Shown one piece after another: positions 1 to 6,034 of a DNA stretch of 6,034 nt (positions are counted from its first letter, which is position 1; each line of letters begins with the position of its first letter). The stretch lies in contig CALGGS010000256.1 in the NCBI GenBank assembly GCA_937915735.1, forward strand, positions 1-6,034, in the 5' to 3' direction. This DNA comes from an uncultured Treponema sp. GTDB taxonomy: Bacteria > Spirochaetota > Spirochaetia > Treponematales > Treponemataceae. Under the pieces are notes generated by a model. It was given only the letters and a program-made list of their open reading frames with translations, was not told where the DNA came from and ran no database searches. The translations under genes and the position numbers were made by a program.

Positions 1-718
1 CTTGCCGGAAGAAGACATGCCATACTTGGAGGACGGAACTCCTCTCGATGTTTGTTTGAACCCTCTTGGTGTTCCTTCTCGAATGAACATCGGTCAGATT
101 ATGGAATCTGAGCTTGGAATCGCTGGCCGCTATTTGAACCAGTACTTTGAATGTCCTGCATTCCAGACTCCTAGCCAGGAAATGATTGCCGAGAAGCTCA
201 AGGAAGCTGGTCTTTCTCCAGATTGTACTCAGGTTGTTCGTGACGGACGCACTGGTGAACCCTTCATTAACCCGATTTTCGTTGGTGTCATTTACTATCT
301 TAAATTGCACCACTTGGTTGACGACAAAATGCACGCCCGCTCAACAGGTCCTTACTCACTCGTAACTCAGCAGCCACTTGGTGGTAAGGCTCAGTTCGGT
401 GGTCAGCGTCTTGGTGAGATGGAGGTTTGGGCACTGGAAGCTTACGGCGCTGCAAACACATTGCAGGAAATGATGACAATTAAATCTGACGATATGAATG
501 GTCGTTCAAAGATTTATGAATCTATCGTTAAGGGCGATCCAACTGCTCCTGCTGGCGTTCCGGAATCATTCAATGTTATGGTTCAGGAACTTCGTGGATT
601 GGCTTTGGACTTTACAATTTATGACGCAAAGGGCAAGCGAATTGCTCTTACCGAACGCGATCAGGAATTGATTGACAAGGCAAATTCAAATTTCGACAAG
701 GAGAATGAAGATGCGTGA
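1..718 (+). CDS. rpoB: DNA-directed RNA polymerase subunit beta, C-terminal part (5' end outside window)
   Basis: This is the last 238 codons of the beta subunit, which with beta' forms the catalytic core of RNA polymerase. The reading frame is open at the left edge, so the TTG at position 2 is an internal Leu codon and not a start. The first residues (PEEDMPY) align with about residue 1080 of E. coli RpoB, just after the two active-site lysines, which therefore lie outside the window. Highly conserved blocks are visible: NPLGVPSRMNIGQ (visible residues 20-32), DGRTGEPF (81-88), and the long HLVDDKMHARSTG to LEAYGAA stretch (104-151), followed by SDDMNGRSKIYE and PESFNV. Compared with E. coli, the segment between NIGQ and DGRTGE is much shorter, and the C-terminus runs about 30 residues further, ending in an acidic tail. 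The stop TGA lies inside the start of rpoC. The rifampicin-binding region is not in the window. Identification is secure. Confidence 0.98.
   Translation, partial: LPEEDMPYLEDGTPLDVCLNPLGVPSRMNIGQIMESELGIAGRYLNQYFECPAFQTPSQEMIAEKLKEAGLSPDCTQVVRDGRTGEPFINPIFVGVIYYLKLHHLVDDKMHARSTGPYSLVTQQPLGGKAQFGGQRLGEMEVWALEAYGAANTLQEMMTIKSDDMNGRSKIYESIVKGDPTAPAGVPESFNVMVQELRGLALDFTIYDAKGKRIALTERDQELIDKANSNFDKENEDA
698..703 (+). promoter_or_regulatory. Shine-Dalgarno site of rpoC inside the rpoB 3' end
   Basis: AAGGAG lies seven bases upstream of the ATG at 711, an ideal distance. It decides the rpoC start: the in-frame ATG at 705 would leave only one base of spacing, and the in-frame ATG at 672 lies well inside rpoB, upstream of this site. 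The site is within the last codons of rpoB, so ribosomes finishing rpoB pass over it. This fits translational coupling, which is inferred from the geometry. Confidence 0.85.
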
Positions 719-3700
719 TATTCAGGATTTCGACTCGATTAAAATTAAATTGGCTTCTCCGGATGACATCCGTGCTTGGTCTTATGGCGAAGTAAAAAAG
801 CCAGAAACAATCAACTATCGTACTCTCAGACCAGAGAAAGACGGTCTTTTCTGCGAGCGCATTTTCGGTACAACAAAGGAATGGGAATGTTACTGCGGAA
901 AATTCAAGTCAATTCGCTATAGGGGCGTAATTTGTGACCGCTGTGGTGTCGAGGTTACTCACTTTAAGGTTCGCCGTGAGCGCACAGGACATATTGAGCT
1001 TGCGGCTCCAGTAAGCCACATCTGGTACTATCGCTCGGTTCCTAGCCGAATGGGCCTTCTTCTTGGTCTTAAGGTTGGTGATTTGCGCTCAGTTCTTTAC
1101 TACGAAAAATATATCGTAATTGATCCGGGCGACACTGATCTCAAAAAATATCAGCTTCTTACAGAAGACGAATACATGGAAGCAGAAGAGCGCCATGGTC
1201 AGTCTTTCCAGGCTGGTATGGGTGCTGAGGCCGTAAAAACTCTTCTCGAAAATCTCAATCTCGAAGAACTCAAACAAGAGCTTCGTGCAAAGATGATTGA
1301 GGACGGCGAAAAGAAAAAGAAGAGCGGAAGCGCTACAAAAGCAACCTCTGACAAAAAAATGCTCAAACGAATCCAGATTGTTGAAGATTTTATCTCTTCT
1401 GGAAACAAAGCAAGCTGGATGATTCTCGATGTAATTCCTGTTATTCCGCCAGATTTGCGACCTATGGTTCAGCTTGACGGCGGACGCTTCGCAACATCAG
1501 ATTTGAACGATTTGTATCGTCGCGTTATTAACAGAAATAACCGATTGAAGAGACTTATTGACCTTTCTGCTCCGGAAATTATCATTCGTAACGAAAAACG
1601 AATGTTGCAGGAGGCTGTTGACTCTTTGTTCGATAACTCAAAACGAAAGAGAGTCGTAAAAGGTGCCTCAAATCGTCCGTTAAAATCAATTTCTGATATG
1701 CTCAAAGGTAAGCAGGGACGATTCCGACAGAATCTTCTTGGTAAACGAGTTGACTACTCAGGCCGTTCTGTAATCGTTGTCGGTCCGGAACTCAAGCTTT
1801 GGCAGTGTGGTCTTCCGACAAAAATGGCTCTTGAGCTCTTCAAGCCTTTCATCATGAAAAAGCTTGTTGACAAAGAAGTCGTTTTCAATATCAAAAAGGC
1901 TAAGCTCCTTGTAGAGCAGGAAGCTCCTGAAGTTTACGCAATCCTTGACGAAGTTGTCCGTGAGCATCCTGTTATGCTTAACCGAGCTCCTACCTTGCAC
2001 CGCTTGGGTATTCAGGCATTCGAGCCAGTTCTGGTAGAAGGAAAGGCTCTTAAACTTCACCCACTCGCTTGTAAGGCTTTCAACGCCGACTTCGATGGTG
2101 ACCAGATGGCTATCCATGTTCCTTTGACACAGGCCGCTCAGATGGAATGTTGGACACTCATGCTCTCAGCACGAAACTTGCTTGACCCTGCAAACGGAAA
2201 CCCAATCGTTCTTCCTTCTCAGGATATGGTCTTGGGTATTTACTATATGACTTCTGTTAAGCGCATTGCTCCTGTTTTCGTTAAAAATGAAGACGGAACT
2301 CCTGTAATCGTTAAAAACGAAGAAACCGGTGAGTCAAAAGAATTAATCGATTTGTCAAAAGCAAAAAGATATTCAAGCGCAGACGAAGCGACAATGGCTG
2401 CGGAAAACGGATATATCAGCTGGCAGGCTCTTATTAAAGTTCCGGCTCCGAAAGATTCATTCAAAGACGGTGAATTCAAGGCCGGAGACCTTATCTTGAC
2501 AACTGCCGGTCGAATTCGATTCAACGCAGAAATGCCAAATGAGGTTGGTTATATTAACCCCCATCTTTCTGAAAAGGACTTGGAAAAGAAAGTTACTACA
2601 GGTATGGGCGACAAAGACCTCAAAAAAATGATTGCGACTGTCTATCAGGAAAAGGGCGCTTGGGTAACAATCAAAATGCTCGACGCTATCAAAGATGTTG
2701 GTTACAAAAATGCTACATTCTTCGGCGCAACCCTTTCTATGGACGACATTATCATTCCTAACGAAAAGAAGGAAATGGTCGATGCGTCAAATAAGGTTGT
2801 TGAAGAAATCGTTAGCCAGTGGTCTGGTGGTGACATTACCGCTGACGAACGCTACAACCGCGTAACTGATGTTTGGCAGCGAACAAACGAAAAGCTCACT
2901 GACATAATGATGGAGCAGTTTAAGGCCGATAAAGACGGCTTCAACACAATCTACATGATGGCAGATTCCGGCGCGCGAGGTTCTAAAAAGCAGATTTCTC
3001 AGCTTGCGGCTATGCGAGGTTTGATGGCTAAACCAAACGGCGACATCATCGAGCTTCCAGTTCGCTCAAACTTCAAAGAGGGACTTTCGGTCATCGAGTA
3101 CTTCATTTCTTCAAACGGTGCCCGAAAGGGTCTTACCGATACGGCTCTTAAGACTGCAGACGCTGGTTACATGACTCGTCGTCTTGTCGATGTCGCTCAG
3201 GATGTCGTCGTAAACGAAGAGGATTGTGGAACTATCAACGGAATTGATTACACTGCAATCAAAAATGGTGATGAAATTACGGTTCCTCTTTCTTCACGAA
3301 TTGCAGGACACTTCACTATTGAACGAGTAATTCACCCTGTTACGGGCGAAATTCTTTGTGATGTAAACGACTATATCAACGATGAGCTTGCTAAGAAAAT
3401 CGAGGAAGCTGGCGTTGAAAAGGTTAAGCTCAGAACGGTTCTTACTTGTGAGGCAGAGCATGGCGTTTGTGTAAAATGCTACGGAAAGAACCTGGCTCGC
3501 AACAAAATCGTTGAAATCGGTGAGGCTGTCGGTGTTATCGCCGCTCAGTCTATCGGTCAGCCTGGTACTCAGCTTACTATGCGTACATTCCATGTCGGTG
3601 GTACGGCTGATAAGGCAACAGAAAACGACCGAATCGTTCTTAAATATCCGGCTATCATCAATGAAATCAATGGTACAAATGTACCGACAGATGACGGCAA

Positions 3701-5156
3701 TGTTCTCTTTACTCGAAAAGGCTCAATGAAGGTTACTCGAATCATTGATTCCTTCAAAATCGAAAAGAGCACAAAGCTGGCAGTTTCTGACGGGGCTAAA
3801 ATCCTTAAGGGAGGCCTCATTATTGATGGTAAAGCGGGCCTTGTCGCAAAAGAAAACGGAAAAATCCTTATTCTCGGAGATACCTTATATCTTACTGGCA
3901 ACGATGAGCAGAAAATCGAAATTCCAAACGGTTCTAAGGTATTCGTAAAACAAGGTGATATTGTCGAGGCAGACAAAAACCTCGGAAAATTTGACCCGAA
4001 CAAAGAGCCAATTATTGCGGAAGTTTCTGGTTATATCCACTATGAGGATATTATCGCCGGTTCAACTCTCGTTGAGAAGGTTCTTGAGCAGGGACAGGTT
4101 GAAAAATCAATTTCTGACCTTCACCTTGACACAAAACAGCCACGACTTCTTATTACAGATGAAGACGGAAATGAGCTGGGTTCTTATTTCTTGCCGGCAG
4201 ATGCAATTCTTGAAGTTGATGATAAACAGCAGGTAAAGGCTGGTGATGAGCTTGCCCGTCTTCCAGTTGCCGCTGCTAAGACAAACGATATTACCGGTGG
4301 TTTGCCACGAGTTTCTGAATTGTTCGAGGCCCGAAAACCAAAGATTCCTTGTGTTCTTTCACAGATTAAGGGTGTCGTAAAGTTCAAGGGAATTTCAAAG
4401 GCAAAACGAATCGTTATTGTAGAAGATGCTTACGGAAAGCAGTATGAGCACCTTGTTCCGATGAATCGACGAATGTTGGTTCGTGACGGTGACGAAGTTG
4501 AGGCTGGAGAGCAGCTTTGTGACGGTTCACCAAGTGCGCACGACATTTTGGCAATCGAGGGCGAAAATAAACTTATGAATTACCTTATGGACGAAATTCA
4601 GTCGGTTTACTCAGCTCAGGGCGTTGCTATTGATGACAAGCACATTGGTGTCATTGTTCGCCAGATGCTCCGAAAAGTCGAGGTCGTTTCTGTTGGAGAT
4701 ACGCGATTCATTTACGGACAGCAGGTTGACAAATATTCCTTCCACGAGGAAAACAAACGAGTTATTGCGGAAGGCGGTCAGCCGGCAGTTGCGCGCCCAA
4801 TGTTCCAGGGTATCACAAAAGCCGCTTTGGCTACAGATTCTTTCATTTCGGCTTCTTCATTCCAGGAAACAACCCGTGTTCTTACAAATGCGGCAATTTC
4901 TGGTTCACGAGACACATTGCATGGCTTGAAGGAAAATGTAATTATCGGTCACATGATTCCGGCAGGAACAGGTATCCGAAATTATCGTGATATTAAGCTC
5001 TTCGATGATGATCAGGATTTGGACGCCCAAATGGAAGAAATCGTCCAGAAACGAAAGCTTGAAGAGGAATTGGAGCGGGAGCGACAGCACGCAATTGTTG
5101 AGCCTCCTCCAGAGAATGGATACACAAGCATCTTGCAGATGCAGGACAGAGACTAA
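711..5156 (+). CDS. rpoC: DNA-directed RNA polymerase subunit beta' (complete, 1481 aa)
   Basis: RpoC is the large catalytic subunit of RNA polymerase; it holds the active-site magnesium, the clamp and the main sigma-binding helices. Visible in order: N-terminal zinc site (C60, C62, C75, C78), sigma-binding clamp coiled coil (about 260-302, within RFATSDLNDLYRR to RNEKRMLQ), rudder/switch region with KGKQGRFRQNLLGKRVDYSG (332-351), catalytic NADFDGD (458-464, with D460, D462 and D464 chelating Mg), bridge helix (about 790-825), second zinc site (C839, C913, C920, C923), trigger loop GTQLTMRTFHVGG (952-964, with M957, R958, H961), an SI3-type insertion (about 973-1190), then DITGGLPRVSELFEARKP and the conserved C-terminal SFQETTRVLT block (1383-1392). 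A charged helical tail follows. It is longer than E. coli RpoC (1407 aa). The extra length includes a Lys-rich linker near 198-215 and a repeat-bearing insertion near 520-550. The start at 711 is set by the AAGGAG site and the MRDIQDFDSI N-terminus. The gene overlaps rpoB by 8 bases and ends at a terminator. No frameshift or key-residue loss is seen. Confidence 0.99.
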   Translation: MRDIQDFDSIKIKLASPDDIRAWSYGEVKKPETINYRTLRPEKDGLFCERIFGTTKEWECYCGKFKSIRYRGVICDRCGVEVTHFKVRRERTGHIELAAPVSHIWYYRSVPSRMGLLLGLKVGDLRSVLYYEKYIVIDPGDTDLKKYQLLTEDEYMEAEERHGQSFQAGMGAEAVKTLLENLNLEELKQELRAKMIEDGEKKKKSGSATKATSDKKMLKRIQIVEDFISSGNKASWMILDVIPVIPPDLRPMVQLDGGRFATSDLNDLYRRVINRNNRLKRLIDLSAPEIIIRNEKRMLQEAVDSLFDNSKRKRVVKGASNRPLKSISDMLKGKQGRFRQNLLGKRVDYSGRSVIVVGPELKLWQCGLPTKMALELFKPFIMKKLVDKEVVFNIKKAKLLVEQEAPEVYAILDEVVREHPVMLNRAPTLHRLGIQAFEPVLVEGKALKLHPLACKAFNADFDGDQMAIHVPLTQAAQMECWTLMLSARNLLDPANGNPIVLPSQDMVLGIYYMTSVKRIAPVFVKNEDGTPVIVKNEETGESKELIDLSKAKRYSSADEATMAAENGYISWQALIKVPAPKDSFKDGEFKAGDLILTTAGRIRFNAEMPNEVGYINPHLSEKDLEKKVTTGMGDKDLKKMIATVYQEKGAWVTIKMLDAIKDVGYKNATFFGATLSMDDIIIPNEKKEMVDASNKVVEEIVSQWSGGDITADERYNRVTDVWQRTNEKLTDIMMEQFKADKDGFNTIYMMADSGARGSKKQISQLAAMRGLMAKPNGDIIELPVRSNFKEGLSVIEYFISSNGARKGLTDTALKTADAGYMTRRLVDVAQDVVVNEEDCGTINGIDYTAIKNGDEITVPLSSRIAGHFTIERVIHPVTGEILCDVNDYINDELAKKIEEAGVEKVKLRTVLTCEAEHGVCVKCYGKNLARNKIVEIGEAVGVIAAQSIGQPGTQLTMRTFHVGGTADKATENDRIVLKYPAIINEINGTNVPTDDGNVLFTRKGSMKVTRIIDSFKIEKSTKLAVSDGAKILKGGLIIDGKAGLVAKENGKILILGDTLYLTGNDEQKIEIPNGSKVFVKQGDIVEADKNLGKFDPNKEPIIAEVSGYIHYEDIIAGSTLVEKVLEQGQVEKSISDLHLDTKQPRLLITDEDGNELGSYFLPADAILEVDDKQQVKAGDELARLPVAAAKTNDITGGLPRVSELFEARKPKIPCVLSQIKGVVKFKGISKAKRIVIVEDAYGKQYEHLVPMNRRMLVRDGDEVEAGEQLCDGSPSAHDILAIEGENKLMNYLMDEIQSVYSAQGVAIDDKHIGVIVRQMLRKVEVVSVGDTRFIYGQQVDKYSFHEENKRVIAEGGQPAVARPMFQGITKAALATDSFISASSFQETTRVLTNAAISGSRDTLHGLKENVIIGHMIPAGTGIRNYRDIKLFDDDQDLDAQMEEIVQKRKLEEELERERQHAIVEPPPENGYTSILQMQDRD
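2271..2330 (+). repeat. Two-copy 30-base tandem direct repeat within rpoC
   Basis: Copies at 2271-2300 and 2301-2330 match at 21 of 30 bases, and at 20 of the first 23. They encode PVFVKNEDGT and PVIVKNEETG (beta' residues 521-540), so the period is ten codons and the frame is kept. The repeat lies after the conserved QDMVLGIYYMT block, in a stretch where other beta' proteins vary in length. It looks like an old in-frame duplication that has since diverged. Chance similarity is possible but unlikely given the contiguous match in both DNA and protein. Confidence 0.7.
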
Positions 5157-5193
5157 AAAAAATCCCGCAGGAGTTTTTCTTGCGGGATTTTTT
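5155..5193. terminator. Bidirectional intrinsic terminator between convergent genes
   Basis: A perfect 13-base inverted repeat pairs 5157-5169 with 5181-5193, with core TCCCGCA/TGCGGGA. The inner bases can pair further (5170-5173 with 5177-5180, including G-U pairs), leaving a three-base loop. On the + strand the GC core is followed by six T; on the - strand it is followed by eight T (the complement of A5155-A5162). It begins directly after the rpoC stop codon and lies about 20 bases beyond the stop of the minus-strand gene. It can therefore serve both transcripts. This is the main content of the 56-base intergenic gap. Confidence 0.93.
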
Positions 5194-5212
5194 GTTTATT
5201 ATTTTTAGCGTT

Positions 5213-6034
5213 TTACTTTGTTTTTTCGATTTTTTCGTGCTGTTCGTCGAAAAGTGCCATTACATGGTCAATCATTTTTTGCTTTGGGTCGGCTTCGTCG
5301 GCCGGCAGTGTTGCAAGATAATCTTTTCTAAAGGATTTGCAGTCAATTACAGGACTTGCTCCGAAAATCTGTACGGCAGGCGCAACTATATCTGCGAGCA
5401 TATCGTCAGGATTATTCATATCGATTGTAAGCGCGCTTCCGTTAATTGTGACTAAAATCATTACATCGAACATGCGCAGGTATGAGTCAATTTCGCGTAA
5501 GCCTCGTTTTGTTTCGGGATGTCCCGGCCTGTAGCGGGTTCCGCTTGGGAAAACCAGGATTACTTCGCCGTCCCTCTTGCATTTGTCCATTGCGCGCATT
5601 GCAGCAAGGTTGATTGTCCTTGCCCGTTTTTCTTCTTCGAGCCGTTCTTCTTCAGATTTTGCTTTTTCTTCTGCCTTGTCGAGAGAACGGGTAGGGTAGA
5701 TTACGACTCTCGTAAAACTTTCCGCGAAGGCCCGAACCATTGGATCGGCTTCGTTCAGCTTCATTCCTGCGATTGCGACTATTCGCTTTGAAAGGTCTTT
5801 GCCTTCTTCTCCTAAATCATGCTCTAGAAGATAGCAAAGTGCCGGCAAATCTGTGTTTGAATAATGCTCCATTAAGATAAGACCGTGCTTGCCAGATTTT
5901 ACGGCATCTAAAAAGCTGAGGAAATTTTCTTTGCCGGCAAGGTGACTGCCTTCTGCCATATTGTCAGCTACAAGCTTGTCCATAAATTTGCGTGTGTGTG
6001 GATTTTCTTTTTGATAAACATTCGTTTCGTCGAT
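5213..6034 (-). CDS. PlsC/GPAT-superfamily phospholipid acyltransferase, C-terminal part (5' end outside window)
   Basis: 273 codons are visible, ending at TAA (5213-5215). The frame stays open to the right edge: 17 further codons lie upstream of the ATG at 5981-5983, and no good ribosome binding site precedes that ATG, so it is probably internal. The protein belongs by motif to the glycerolipid acyltransferases, which transfer an acyl group to glycerol-3-phosphate or its 1-acyl form during phospholipid synthesis. Numbering from that ATG, motif I is HYSNTD (40-45; catalytic H-x4-D), a probable motif II is VIYPTR (94-99), and motif III is FPSGTR (145-150) with Ser where PlsC enzymes usually have Glu. 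A very charged, probably helical segment (about 101-123) sits between motifs II and III. LVTING (177-182) resembles the beginning of motif IV. The visible part shows no clear membrane segment. The Ser in motif III and YRPG after it recall plastid and chlamydial glycerol-3-phosphate acyltransferases, so the exact substrate is open. The gene is convergent with rpoC. Confidence 0.82.
   Translation of the reverse strand: MDETNVYQKENPHTRKFMDKLVADNMAEGSHLAGKENFLSFLDAVKSGKHGLILMEHYSNTDLPALCYLLEHDLGEEGKDLSKRIVAIAGMKLNEADPMVRAFAESFTRVVIYPTRSLDKAEEKAKSEEERLEEEKRARTINLAAMRAMDKCKRDGEVILVFPSGTRYRPGHPETKRGLREIDSYLRMFDVMILVTINGSALTIDMNNPDDMLADIVAPAVQIFGASPVIDCKSFRKDYLATLPADEADPKQKMIDHVMALFDEQHEKIEKTK

Noticed and set aside
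2..4. TTG at the left edge as a start codon
   Set aside because: The protein aligns with the interior of RpoB from its first residue, so the gene is truncated by the window edge.
672..710. Earlier rpoC starts at ATG 672 or ATG 705
   Set aside because: Both lie in frame, but 672 is upstream of the AAGGAG site and would add 13 residues not expected in the family, and 705 leaves one base of spacing. ATG 711 has ideal spacing and gives the usual MRDIQDFDS N-terminus.
1352..1358. A-runs (here and near 2624) as programmed frameshift sites
   Set aside because: The zero frame continues with conserved beta' sequence, the runs are just Lys codons followed by ATG, and no downstream stimulatory structure is evident.
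3569..4003. 144-codon open frame antisense to rpoC, the longest of several there (another is at 1758-2117)
   Set aside because: They lie opposite a clearly coding, conserved gene, have no ribosome sites or recognisable domains, and are explained by the codon bias of rpoC.
5157..5212. Small gene, promoter or RNA in the gap between rpoC and the acyltransferase
   Set aside because: The gap is 56 bases, filled by the terminator hairpin and a T-rich stretch, with stop codons of both genes at its ends; nothing else fits.
5519..5791. Plus-strand open frame across the acyltransferase gene
   Set aside because: Its product is a Phe/Cys-rich string, the reverse reading of the Glu/Lys-rich insert; the minus-strand frame carries family motifs.
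5981..5983. ATG as the true start of the minus-strand acyltransferase
   Set aside because: The frame continues open for 17 codons to the edge with plausible protein sequence, and no ribosome binding site precedes this ATG.

Overview
The window holds a piece of the core transcription machinery of a spirochaete, most likely a Treponema. The evidence is the protein sequence. The beta and beta' subunits are complete in their universal motifs and carry details I associate with treponemal homologues, such as the short beta segment before the DGRTGEPF block and the beta C-terminal extension. Base composition is moderate (low to mid 40s % GC in sampled lines). Genus is an inference from remembered family sequences; no search was run.

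Layout: positions 1-718 (+) are the C-terminal part of rpoB, cut by the left edge. Positions 711-5156 (+) are a complete rpoC that overlaps the rpoB end by 8 bases, with its ribosome binding site inside the rpoB coding sequence. A short gap (5157-5212) holds a strong hairpin with T-runs on both strands, which can terminate rpoBC and the convergent gene. Positions 5213-6034 (-) are the C-terminal 273 codons of an acyltransferase of the PlsC/glycerol-3-phosphate acyltransferase superfamily, cut by the right edge.

How the parts relate: RpoB and RpoC together form the active centre of RNA polymerase and are made in fixed ratio, which fits the overlapping, translationally coupled arrangement. The acyltransferase probably acts in membrane phospholipid synthesis, is read from the opposite strand, and has no evident functional link to rpoBC.

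I see no mobile element, CRISPR array, RNA gene or undescribed system. The points worth a second look are small: lineage-variable insertions in beta' (one a 30-base tandem duplication, one a lysine-rich linker), an SI3-type insertion in the trigger loop, a changed motif III residue in the acyltransferase, heavy use of the arginine codon CGA in a gene expected to be highly expressed, and the shared bidirectional terminator.
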